Assembly (NCBI RefSeq): GCF_040954645.1
Contig: NC_092809.1
Coordinates: 66,092,141-66,156,140 of the forward strand
From: Diabrotica undecimpunctata
Taxonomy: Eukaryota; Arthropoda; Insecta; Coleoptera; Chrysomelidae
Direction of reading: 5' to 3'
DNA: 64,000 bases
Both the position numbers and the translations under genes were made by a program. The notes beneath the pieces were generated by a model that was not told the DNA's origin, ran no database searches, and saw nothing but the letters and a program-made list of their open reading frames with translations. Below, piece by piece: positions 32,546 through 42,461 of this stretch (the stretch's first letter is position 1; the number at the start of each line of letters is the position of its first letter).

Positions 32546-34205
32546 ATGCTGAAGAACAAGTAAAAACATACACCTACCTTGGTACAAAAGTCAATGAAAA
32601 TAGGGACCATTCCCCAGAAATGAAATGTAGGATAGAAAAAGCACGATCTGCATTTCAAAAAAGGGCTAAGCTATTTAAATGTCATGATTTATCAGTACTC
32701 ATAAAAATCAGGTTACTACGATGTTATATCATTCTTAAACTGTTGTAGAGAGTCGAGTCGTGGACTCTCACAGAAGCTTCTTCTTCTTCTTCTCGTAGCA
32801 CTACAACCCGTGGTGGGTTTTGGCTGACTGCACAATTTGCTTCTATCTTGACCGGTCGTCCATAATAGTTGGGTCAGTGGGCAGTCCCATTGTTCTTAGA
32901 TCTGACCATATATTGTCTCTTCATCGCATTCGTGGACGTCCTTAGGGTCTTCTTCCTGTGGGGGCTTCCTCCCATATTAATTTGGCAAGGCGGTTATTAG
33001 GGAGTCTATGGACATGTTCAGCCCATCTAAGACGTTGGGATTTAATCTCTTGGACTATATCGCTCGCTCTATACATCTGCTTGACCTCAGCAGTTGTTCT
33101 CATTCGGTATTGGTTGCTATTAATGTCGTGATAAGTCTCAAAGATTCTTCTGAGGATTTTCCTCTCAAAACATCAAGAAGTTTTCTTTCGGTTTCTTTGG
33201 TCAGGGTCCACTTCTTACACCTATACATGAGCACCGGTCTTATCACCGTTTTATATATTCTAATCTTTGATGTTCGTGTTGGGTTTTTAGATTTAATAGT
33301 ATTGTGGAGGCTGTACATACATTTGTTTGCTGCCTGAATTCTTCCTTTAATCTCTTCCGCGATATTGTTATCTGCAGTGATTGTTGCTCCAAGATATTTA
33401 AAACTCTCCACTCTTTCAAAGTTATATGGGTCTATTGTCACATTTTGCCCTATTCTATCTCGTCCTTTTTGTCTGTTGATGCACATGTATTTGGTTTTCT
33501 CTTCGTTTACCCTTAAACCAGTTTTCTTTGCCTCTACCTCCAATTTATTAAAAGTCTCCTTCACATTGGTGACAGTGTTTTCCACAATGTCAATGTCATC
33601 TGCGTATGCTAGTAGTAATTTTGGTCCATTTACTGTCAGTAATTCTGTTTTAAGGTGTGCTACTCTTGCTACTTTCTCCAGGATGATATTAAAGAGGAGA
33701 GGTGACAGCGCATCTCCTTGTTTCAGGCCATTGCTTATTTCGAAAGATTCTGAGAGTTTGTTACCTATTAGTACTCTGGATCTACAGCTATTCACACATA
33801 ATTTCTTCTCACACAAGCTACGTGTAGAAAAATTGAGCCTTTCGAAATGTGGTTTTATCGTCAAACCCTGAAAATATCCTATACCGAGTACGTTACTAAC
33901 TAGGACGTTTTATTAAGAATACAAAAAGGAAAAGAATTGTTTACCACAATAAAAACAGCCAAAATCGAATACCTCGGTCACATCATAAGAAACAGGGAAA
34001 GATATAGGTTGCTGCAATTAATTTTACAAGGAAAAGTAGAACGAAAATGAAGACCAGGAAGGCGCAGGATTTCCTGGCTGAAAAATCAACGTACGTGATT
34101 CAACACAACAACCACAAATCTTTTGCTGCTTGAGCAGCAGTTTGTAAAATACAGATTGCCATGATGGTCGCCGACATCCAAAACGAATAAGCACTACAAG
34201 AAGAA
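32546..34205 (+). mobile_element. RTE-like LINE 3' part (middle layer)
   Basis: The left part, 32546-32775, reads KTYTYLGTKVNENRDHSPEM and CRIEKARSAFQKRAKLF up to ESWTLTEA. The right part, 33876-34205, resumes near ISYTEYV and continues TIKTAKIEYLGHIIRNRERY, then RLLQLILQGKVE, ending in a GAAGAAGAA tail. About 17 codons expected at the join are absent, so the inner insertion was accompanied by a small target deletion. Confidence 0.7.
32776..33875 (-). mobile_element. LINE reverse transcriptase fragment (inner layer)
   Basis: A minus-strand frame at 33864-33100 encodes 254 residues with SNGLKQGDALSPLLFNIILE, the catalytic LLAYADDIDIVE and TGLRVNEEKTKYMCINRQ, followed by RIYKTVIRPVLMYRCKKWTL. 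The (GAA)n tail (ttcttcttcttctt on the plus strand) is at 32776-32795. It is 5'-truncated just before the RT palm. Confidence 0.82.
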
Positions 34206-34417
34206 GAACAAAAAGATGTCATGGCTCATGGACATTTACGTTTAGACAGAAATACGCAGTGCCGAACAACTATCTAACCTATTAGCTGAAGACCGTAACA
34301 AATTCGCCAATGTAATTGACAACGTTAGGGGGACCTAATATGGCACCGAATAAAAGAAGAACACGAAGTGTTTTTAATTTTTGCTTTCTTTACTGCGGTG
34401 TATTTTTTTGTGGTTAT

Positions 34418-34653
34418 TGTTATGTATGGTTTTCATGTACGCATATAATTGGCAACATTTCACTTGGTAAACGGAACCACAAGTGATAGCTGTGACATGA
34501 CAACCAGACATTGACAACACACTTAGCTTAGGGACTCCATGTCAACATGAATAATAATGCTAATTTATATATCCTTATAAAGCTTAATAAAACCTATCGT
34601 AAGTAGCTTTATGTCATATTATGTCCCACAGTCCTAAAGAGGCATACATTACA
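34418..34653 (+). repeat. 5' LTR
   Basis: 236 bp, begins TGTTATGTATG and ends CATTACA. It matches 41136-41387, which has about 16 extra bases near 41295. Confidence 0.93.
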
Positions 34654-34671
34654 TGGTGGCAGCGGAAAAGT
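34654..34671 (+). other. Primer binding site
   Basis: TGGTGGCAGCGG directly follows the 5' LTR, where the 3' end of a host tRNA would anneal to prime minus-strand synthesis. The tRNA species was not determined. Confidence 0.7.
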
Positions 34672-34766
34672 GACGATAGGTTAACTTGTGTTAAAAGCTT
34701 TTAATTGTAAAAATAACCTATAAAAAATATACGTAAGTAAAGAAGCTATACTGTGCTCGAATCAAG

Positions 34767-34922
34767 ATGACAGATACTAGTAAAGGCTTAGAACCGTTTA
34801 GTTTCCAAGGAAATAATATTTCACACCAGTGGAAATTTTGGAAGCAAAAGTTCCAGTTATTTTTAACAGCCTCCGGCAAAAGTGAAAAACCAGACCACAT
34901 AAAAATCGCTACAATACTGTTT
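34767..34922 (+). pseudogene. Gag, N-terminal piece
   Basis: Starts MTDTSKGLEPFSFQGNNISH and continues WKFWKQKFQLFLTASGKS. This is the usual start of Gypsy gag proteins of the K02A2.6-like type. It breaks off after KIATIL, where a LINE fragment begins; gag resumes at about 36488. Confidence 0.78.
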
Positions 34923-36487
34923 TGTGTAAGTTTGATACATACTTAAGAATGGAATTTATAAACATTTTAAATTCTTTAACAGACCAAAAATCTAAAATCT
35001 ATAATAGATTATAGCATTGTAAGAGAGACAACTACAATTAAAATACAAGATGTGCGAGTAGCCAAAGGGCCATCATGTGGCACCGATCAGCACCTGCTAA
35101 AAGTTAAAACGGTACTCCCAAACAGATACGAAAAAGAAAGAGAGCACATCGAGTCAAGTCAGTTAATAAAACAAGTACGGTACAACCTAGACAGTTTAAA
35201 TCATGAGAGTGTAAAGCTACTGTATAAAAAACGATTAGACCAAAAATTAGTAATGGGTAGTTTTGAAAATTCCTAAGGACACTACGAACACACCAAAAAA
35301 GGTCGATTCATTTAGCACCAGAAGAAACACTGGGGAAATGTCACGAAAAACATAAAGGAATAAAACTGTACTGGTGGAATGGAGAAATATAGAAGGAAAT
35401 TAGAGATAAACGTCGGAAATACCAAACATTATTAACAACAAAAACAGAAAACGATAAAACAATTTACAAAGAAGTACAAGCCAAAGTAAAAAAAAGATAA
35501 CTCAAAAATAGAACGAATCATGGGAACAGAACTGCCAAAATATCAACACCTACATAGAAGATAGAAGAAGCACAGAGAGTTGGAGATTGATTAAAAGTAT
35601 GAGAAATAATAAGAAAAAAGAGGTGACATCACCAATAACAACAGGAAAATGGAAAGAATATTTCAAAAAATTACTAACACAACAAAGACCAGAATTTACT
35701 AACATGGAAGACAACACGGTAGGTATACGTATAAATTCATCTCCATTACAAATTAGTAAATCAGACATGGAAGAAATAATTAAATCCCTGAAAAATGGAA
35801 AATACCCTGATCCTGGTAACGTCCCTGCAGAATTAGTGAAAGCCGGCACAGACAAACTCCAGAAACAGTTAAGAAAACTCTTTCAAAACTGCTTGAATGG
35901 GGCCGAATTACCAAAAGACTGGAAATTATCTATCATATCAACTATCCACAAAAACAACAACAAAGATCAGTTTGAAAATGACAGAGGAATTGCGGTAAAC
36001 AGCACAATAAGTAGGATATATGGGAAACTTATTAAGAACAAAATAGAAAATGACTATAGAGATTACGAAGCAGAAGAGCAATCTGGTTTTAGACCTGGGC
36101 GATCCACAGTAGACCACTTGTACTCTATTACGCAAGTTATTGAGAAAAAAACAACCGTCAATAAAGAAGTTCACCTGGTATATGTATACTTACAAAAAGC
36201 ATATGACAGTGTACCCCTCAGTAAACTATGGCCAACCCTACAGCAAACCAACCTTAAGCATGGTCTTATCAAAGCAGTCCAAAGTCTGTATAATATAACG
36301 ACTGCAAAAATTAAAACTGGATCAAGGATATCTGAGAGATTTAAGGTCCCGAAAGGATTAAAGCAGCGTTACTGTATTTCGAGTACCCCTTTCAAAATTT
36401 ATCTGGAACAAGCCCTGAAGCTGTGAAAAAGAAAATGTAATGGCATTTAAATCCCTCTCAATGACGACAGTACACTGTACACCTTAT
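34923..36487 (+). mobile_element. LINE fragment inside gag, truncated at both ends
   Basis: It contains the end of an endonuclease domain (VRVAKGPSCGTDQHLLKVK) and, at 35587-36426, a reverse transcriptase with SDMEEIIKSLKNGKYPDPG, EEQSGFRPGRSTVDHLYSI and LVYVYLQKAYDSVPLSK. The RT stops at DDSTLYTLCFA, exactly where the catalytic FADD motif should follow, and gag resumes in the same frame. No poly(A) or clear duplication was found, so it is not a standard 5'-truncated LINE insertion. Confidence 0.75.
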
Positions 36488-37160
36488 GTTTCGCTCAATT
36501 ACAAAATGAAAGTATCGATCAGTTTGTAACTGCCTTGAAACAATTAGCATCAACATGTGAGTTTAAAGAAAATTTTGGACAGGATTGTTTTGGGTACACA
36601 TGATCTACGAATTCAAGAAATATTATTACAATGTGCTGATTTAAAACTAGCACAAGCTATAGACATCTGTAGAGCTATGGAAAATAGTGCTGTTATAGGT
36701 AAAACAAACACTCCTGACCATGGAGCTGCGCGAAGGCGGAGTCAAATTCACGTAAAGGCAGAAAGGTTCTATTGTAAGTGGAATTATACAGTGCACAGTA
36801 CAATGCGTTTTGCATGGAAGTGGGGACTAAACCAAATTTCGTCTACTGCGCCGTGGTCAGGAGTGCTTACACTATCTCTACTCAACGTGAAATGTCCAAA
36901 GAAAGTGAAAGTGTTAGTGTTGTGAAGAAAAGAAATGCAGAACGCAGACCTGGATCTATAGGACAGTCAAGGAATTGTTGAAAGTATAAGAAGGAGCAGT
37001 CTACTAGCCACAAAGTTACTGACAACAATACAGGTAACCATTATATTCAGTGTTATAAAATGTGGACTTCAGCATATTAGTGGTAAGTGACCTGCATTTT
37101 TCAGATATTGTTCTTTGTGTAACAAAAAAGGACACTACCGTAAATTTTGTCCTGATAATA
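36488..37160 (+). pseudogene. Gag, C-terminal part with CCHC knuckle
   Basis: Reads QLQNESIDQFVTALKQLAST, then after frameshifts RIVLGTHDLRIQEILLQCAD, LAQAIDICRAMENS and finally the zinc knuckle CSLCNKKGHYRKFC (about 37105-37150). Knuckles of this kind bind the element RNA during packaging. Several frameshifts are present. Confidence 0.78.
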
Positions 37161-37640
37161 AAAACAAAGTCAATGAAATCAATGATAACGATAGTAGTCG
37201 TAGTAATTCTGATACTGATTTAACTGATAAACAGGTGCTAGTGTGGAATGTTAATAAAATTAATCCGAACTCTTCAGAATGGTCCCAAAAAAATTTGATT
37301 AATGGTAAAGAGAGTATTTTAAAAGTTGATGCTGAAACTAAAGTCAATATATTGAACAGTAGTGATTTTAACAATTTAAATATTGATTATATTATGCTTG
37401 AAAATACTAATAGTTCATAGTCTAGCTACACTGGACATGTTAGTAATGTTATTGGTAAAATTTATATACCTTGCTCTTTTAAGAACATATTTAAAGATTG
37501 TCTGTTCTATATTTTAGATAATGATTAACAAAAATCTCTATTAGGCCTAAAGGCAGCAAGAGACTTTAAAATTGTTTGTGATCAGCCTAGTGTTAATATG
37601 ATAGACAATCAAACAAAATCATATTATAAATAGTTATAAG
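37160..37640 (+). pseudogene. Protease region, degenerate
   Basis: The stretch ESILKVDAETKVNILNSSDF (about 37306-37368) aligns in position with the retropepsin active site, but the usual D-T/S-G-A is changed. GLKAARDFKIVCD (about 37543) is a typical later block. The protease would cut Gag-Pol; here it is non-functional. Confidence 0.6.
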
Positions 37641-37649
37641 AGCATTTTT

Positions 37650-39589
37650 TTAGGTAAAGGAAAGGTCAACAAGTATTTTAATATAACTTTATCTATTGAT
37701 GCAGTGCCATTCATAAGTGGGACACAAAAAATTCCACTGGCTATAAGGAGCCAAGTTAAAGATAAACTTGATGATATGATACGTAAAAACCTTATCGTAC
37801 CAGTTAGTGAACCCACAGAATGGTAAAATTCTATTTTAGTTAAAATAAGGGATCTGATATTAGAATATGTATGGATCCTGTATATCTAAATAAATATATT
37901 AAAAGAGAAAGTGAAAAAGACAGTCAAGATTTCATTTTACGTACAAAGCGTCTATGTATCTGTTTCTACGTATTTCGCTTTAATAAAGCTCATCAGAACA
38001 GTTATTCATAGGCGTTCTCAACATGAAAAATAAATCTTTCCTGTCTTTAAGAAGCAACAATAAAATGGCTTCGAAACGGACGCAATAGCGACATCTGATA
38101 TTAAATCCGTAAAATAGTTTCGAAACACAATTCAGATATCTGCCTTAATCTGAGCCTTCTAAAAATTGCAAGGCATAGCAGACGTTGATAAAGATGTTAA
38201 TAGAGACATGGGGAACCTAAAATTTGCATTCCACGACATGTCTCAACTAAGCAGAAATCATTAGCGAATTGGTTTCTTGTACTCATACAGAGTAGATCCG
38301 AATAAAATGAAAAAGACAGTCAAGATTTCATTTCACGTACAAAGCGTCTATGTATCTGTTTATACGTATTTCGCTTTAATAAAGCTCATCAGAAAAGCTA
38401 TTTATAGGTGTTCTCATCTGCCATGCAATTTTTAAAAGGCTCAGATTAAGGCAGATATCTGAATTGTGTTTCGAAACTATTTTACGGATTTAATATCAGA
38501 TAATAGATATAATATATAATAAAATAATATAATAAATAATATATATATAATAAAAGAGAAAGGTTTCCAATTCCTACTCAAGATACTTTATTTGCTAAGC
38601 TTTCAGGGGCTAATTATTTCACATTATTAGATGCATCATCTACTTTTCTTCAGTTGCCTTTGAATTATGAAAGTTCACTTTTATCTACTTTTACTACACC
38701 TTCTTTTGGTCGTTATAGATATCTTAGATTGCCATATGGCCTTACCTGTCCACCAGAAATTTTTCTAAAATATATGTCTGAACTTTTAGATAGTGTATCA
38801 GGAACAATAACATATTTTGATGATATTTTGGTTTTTGGATGTACTAAAAGTGAACATGATAAAAATTTGAAATGTGTTTTAGAAAAAACTAAGCAGAATA
38901 GCTTAACTTTAAAGTTAGGGAAATCTAAATTTTGTCAAACAAAAGTGAAATTTTTAGGTCATCAGATTAGTAATATTGGTATTTCACCTGATCATGATAA
39001 AACGGAAGCTCTTACAAAAATGACACCACCAAGTAATAAAAAAGAATTACAACGTTTTTTGGGAACCATAGTATATCTTGCAAAATTTATACCAAACCTG
39101 TCAGAACACACTAGTCCTCTAAGATGTTTACTTTCTAGTAAAAATGAGTGGCATTGGGGACATAATGAACAGGCATGTTTTGATAAATTAAAGAATGTTG
39201 TGGCGTCAGCCACTAGTTTGCGTTATTTTAACCCTGACAAAAAGACCATACTCTCTGTTGATGCCAGCCCATATGGTTTGGGGGGCATGGTTGTGCAAGA
39301 TAGGTTTCCAATTGAATTTGCATCAGTGTCATTAACTTCAACCCAAAGGAGATATAACCACATTGAAAACGAGCTTCTTGGTATAGTGTATGGATGTGAA
39401 AGATTTTCATTTTACCTTTATGGCATAGATTTTGAAATAGCGACAGATCACAGACCTCTTTTAGGTTTGTTAAAAAAACCTTTAGATGAAATGTCACCTA
39501 GGATTCAAAGACTGGCAATGCAATTAATGAGAAATATGTTCCTGGTAAGAATCTCAAAGTTCCTGACAATTCAAGTAGAGATCCTTTAA
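37650..39589 (+). pseudogene. Gypsy reverse transcriptase and RNase H
   Basis: Before the insertion: IPLAIRSQVKDKLDDMIRKN and VSEPTEW, then a stop. After it: FAKLSGANYFTLLDASSTF (first Asp), SFGRYRYLRLPYGLTCPPEI, the catalytic YFDDILVFG, and KSKFCQTKVKFLGHQISNIG. The RNase H portion follows with TILSVDASPYGLGGM, NHIENELLGIVYGCERF and EIATDHRPLLGLL. The frame 38654-39589 is open, then a frameshift leads to the linker. The order and motifs are those of Ty3/Gypsy pol. Confidence 0.9.
37912..38550. mobile_element. Probable Penelope-like element fragment with ribozyme-like motifs
   Basis: A 639-bp insertion flanked by the 12-bp duplication taaaagagaaag (37900-37911 and 38551-38562). Inside are a direct repeat of about 95 bases (37914 and 38309 onward) and an inverted pair of about 80 bases (38095-38178 and 38423-38506). 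The last 50 bases are (AT)-rich. On the minus strand both direct copies contain CTGATGA, a perfect 5-bp hairpin, then GAAA (37973-37996 and 38369-38392), the hammerhead ribozyme core. Repeated pseudo-LTRs, inverted ends and hammerhead motifs are known for Penelope-like elements; the assignment is inferred, since no RT or GIY-YIG gene is present. Confidence 0.6.
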
Positions 39590-41050
39590 ATAAAACCATA
39601 AATACTAATTTTATAGATGAAGAAAATAATTTTAAGGTGTATTCTATTGTAGCAATTGATCCTGACCCATCTTTACAAAAAGTTAAATATTATGTTTTAA
39701 ATGGATGGCCTGAGCACAAAAGCTCTGTACCTTCTGAGGTAAAAAGATTATGGTCTGATAGACACGATATATATTTATTAAAGACTGTATTGTTTTATAA
39801 AAAAACGTTAATTATTCCTGAATAATTGAAGGGTGAGTTTCTTGATGTTATACATCAGTCTCATCATGGTGTAGTATCATGTAAGAAGAAGGCTCAAGAA
39901 GCAATTTTTCATCCGGGATTGATACAGGATATAGAAAACATTTTTCTGAACTGTCTGACTTGTCAAATCAGCTATAAGAGCAACAGTAGGGAGCCATTAA
40001 AATCACATGATGTACCTGAAATACCTTGCCAAAAAATTGGTATTAATTTTATGACAGTAGCCTCACAAGACTTTTTAGTTGTGGTTGATTATTTTTTGAA
40101 GTTTGCAATTGTTAACAAACTAATGAACAAAACGGCTAGCAGTGTTGTAACACAATTAAAAACTATTTTTGCTCTTAATGGACTGCCTTGTGAATTATTT
40201 TCTGATAATGGTCCTCCATTCAGTTCTCATGAATTTTTAAATTTTGTCCATATGTACAATATTGAAGTAACAACATCAAGTCCACAATATCCTCGTATAA
40301 ATGGCATGTTGGAAAGAATAAAACAAACAATAAAAAACTTGTATTTAAAATCTGTACAAACTAAGAAAGATCCATTTTTAGCTGTATTCTTTTATAATAC
40401 AACTCCAAAACAAAATTTACCTGCTCCTTGTGTGTTGCTAACTGGAAGAAATTTCAGAACCAGCTTAAAAGTTAGTATGGAATTTCTAAAGCCCAGACAT
40501 TCTAGTAAAAGATATTTTACACAAATGAGTAAAAGTCAAAGAAAACAAAAACACTATTATGACAAAGGAACAAATAGATTACCAGAATTAAAATCTGGAC
40601 AACAAATTTTACTTCAAGAAAAGAAAAGGAAATGGAACCCTGGAGTGGTTGTGGCAAAGAAAAGATGAAGGGATTATGTGGTTAAAGTAAATGATACTGA
40701 TTATAGACGTAATAGACACTATCTTAGACCTGTACGGTCAGAAGCACAGCAACATGCGTATGCAATTGTGAGCAAGCATATGTAAAAGCTAGTCATGAAA
40801 ATGATATTGTGATACTGGAAGGACAAGTTTGGGAGATACGAGAACAGTTCTTTGTCCAGATGTACCTGATGATATAAGAGACTGTTAAACAAATAAGACT
40901 ATCAAATATATTGATGTACCTTCAACATCTAATAGAACATCAAACATCAATGGCATTAATGTACCTTCTACATCATACAGTACTTCACCTGGTTTGAAAA
41001 CCTCCAGAAGTGGTAGAGTTATTCGCCCTCCTGATAGATTTACCTATTGA
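39590..41050 (+). pseudogene. Gypsy integrase and pol C-terminus
   Basis: After a frameshift at about 39590 the linker reads YSIVAIDPDPSLQKVKYYVL. A stop at 39823-39825 precedes the HHCC zinc domain (HQSHHGVV, then CLTCQ). The core shows FLVVVDYFLKF (Asp), CELFSDNGPPFSSHEF (Asp) and SSPQYPRINGMLERIKQT (Glu). The tail ends SGRVIRPPDRFTY with a stop at about 41048. Integrase would insert the cDNA; this one is broken by the stop and by changes near 40668. Confidence 0.88.
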
Positions 41051-41125
41051 TATATTTCTGAATTATTGTTATTTCTGTACCTATGATATATTATGTGAAA
41101 TATTTTTAGTTTATTTTGTTTTATT

Positions 41126-41135
41126 AAAGGGGACG
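41126..41135 (+). other. Polypurine tract
   Basis: AAAGGGGA lies immediately before the 3' LTR, the plus-strand priming site of LTR retrotransposons. Confidence 0.7.
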
Positions 41136-41387
41136 TGTTATGTATGCTTCTCATGTACGCATATACTTGGCAACATTGCACTTGGCAAACGGAACCTCAA
41201 GTGACAGCTTGACATGATAACCAGACATTGATAACACACTTAGGTTAGGGACTCCATGTGAACATGAATAATAATGCTAATTTATATATTCTTATGAATA
41301 TTGTTGATTATGCATCCTTAATAAAACCTAGCGTAAGTAGCTGTATGATATAATATGTCCCACAGTCCTAAAGAGGCATACATTACA
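41136..41387 (+). repeat. 3' LTR
   Basis: 252 bp, begins TGTTATGTATG and ends CATTACA, followed by the GTTAT duplication. Confidence 0.93.
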
Positions 41388-41392
41388 GTTAT

Positions 41393-42461
41393 ATCCCCTT
41401 TCCTTTTTTTTTTCTACATACAGTCTTCATAGATGGAATACTATTAATTAACTTGTAGTTTCTTGTATACTTTAAAATCATTAAGAATGTTGCGAAAAAC
41501 GTATATTATTGCAAATTTATAGTGAAATGTTAAACATAACTACCTATAATAAAATTCCATAAAGACTAAACTACTAAAATAGCGTTTCATATGCCGCTAT
41601 GATGAAAAGTTTAAAGCTAGATTAAAATGATCTGCTTTGTTTTACCTAGAAAAACTCCGCAAAACTTTTTTAATTATTTTAAAGTCGTGACAAGAACAGC
41701 TGGTCTAAATCGAAAGCGAGCAATTTCAATTTGACACTGCATTAAAAAACCCTTTTTCCGGAAAACACATTTCTTTCCGCGTGGCCAAAAAGGAAATTAT
41801 TTTTTACGGTGGGTCAAATTTATGAAAGCGAATTAAGAAAAAGACGATTCGCAAGTTGAGGGTCGAAGGGTTTTTCCCTAAACGGTCATCGTGGATATTG
41901 CTCTTAAAAAATTGCCGAGAAACGTTCAGTAACGATGCATGGAACGACCAGAAATGTGAAGTAAAAGGGCCGAAAGGTTTTAATAAATGAATGAATTTAT
42001 GAAGGACATTTTTACTGTTTCTTGGCTCATTTTTTACCTGAAGGGAAAGTTTACTATAAATCGATAATATGTAGGTGCAAATTTTTTTTTTATTTATTTG
42101 TTTTAAAATGTGTTTCTGGATGTATTTTAATATTATTTAATATTTTTATTGGTAATTAACCACAATTTATGGTAAATTTTGTATTTCTTGTGTTTTATTT
42201 TTATCGTTTTCTTTTTTTGTGCTAATAACCAGATCTCTCTACATTCTACCAAGTAATTTGAGACACGTTTGGTTTTATTTAACGTAATAAGAGCAGTTTT
42301 ATAGACTCTTCTCTTTGTGCCATCTGTTTCCTTCGGGGCTATACATGAATCGTTTTATTTAAATTATTGATTTTGTATTAGTTTTTGCAAAATTCTTAAT
42401 GAACTGTGTTTAAATAATAAAAAACTTCATAAAATATTTTTTCTGAGATATTAAGTGTAAG
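41393..42461. other. Nothing recognised
   Basis: AT-rich, about 1.07 kb, with no coding similarity or structural repeat that I can support. Confidence 0.5.

Larger units (their letters stand above)
32430..34375 (+). mobile_element. LINE 3' end split by another LINE (outer layer)
   Basis: The left part, 32430-32545, reads ISYLEHVLREDQYRILQIIM and ends GRKRM. The right part, 34206-34370, resumes KMSWL and continues IRSAEQLSNLLAEDRNKFAN, ending in an A/G-rich tail. The two join at KRM/SWL with a short repeated sequence (gcggatgt versus aaagatgt), a likely target duplication. Confidence 0.65.
34418..41387 (+). mobile_element. Ty3/Gypsy LTR retrotransposon, interrupted twice
   Basis: LTRs at 34418-34653 and 41136-41387, TG...CA ends and the 5-bp duplication GTTAT (34413-34417 and 41388-41392). 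The order gag, protease, RT, RNase H, integrase is Gypsy-type. A LINE piece sits in gag and a 639-bp probable Penelope-like insertion in the start of RT. Frameshifts and stops in pol make it inactive. The LTRs differ by scattered substitutions and an indel, indicating an old insertion. Confidence 0.93.

Noticed and set aside
33008..33871. Plus-strand open frames opposite the LINE at 32776-33875
   Set aside because: The minus-strand frame contains clear RT motifs (YADD), so these are antisense shadows.
37973..37996. A complete, functional hammerhead ribozyme
   Set aside because: The core and stem II are present, but I could not find the stem III partner with the required U-H cleavage site or a matching stem I, so only a ribozyme-like motif is claimed.
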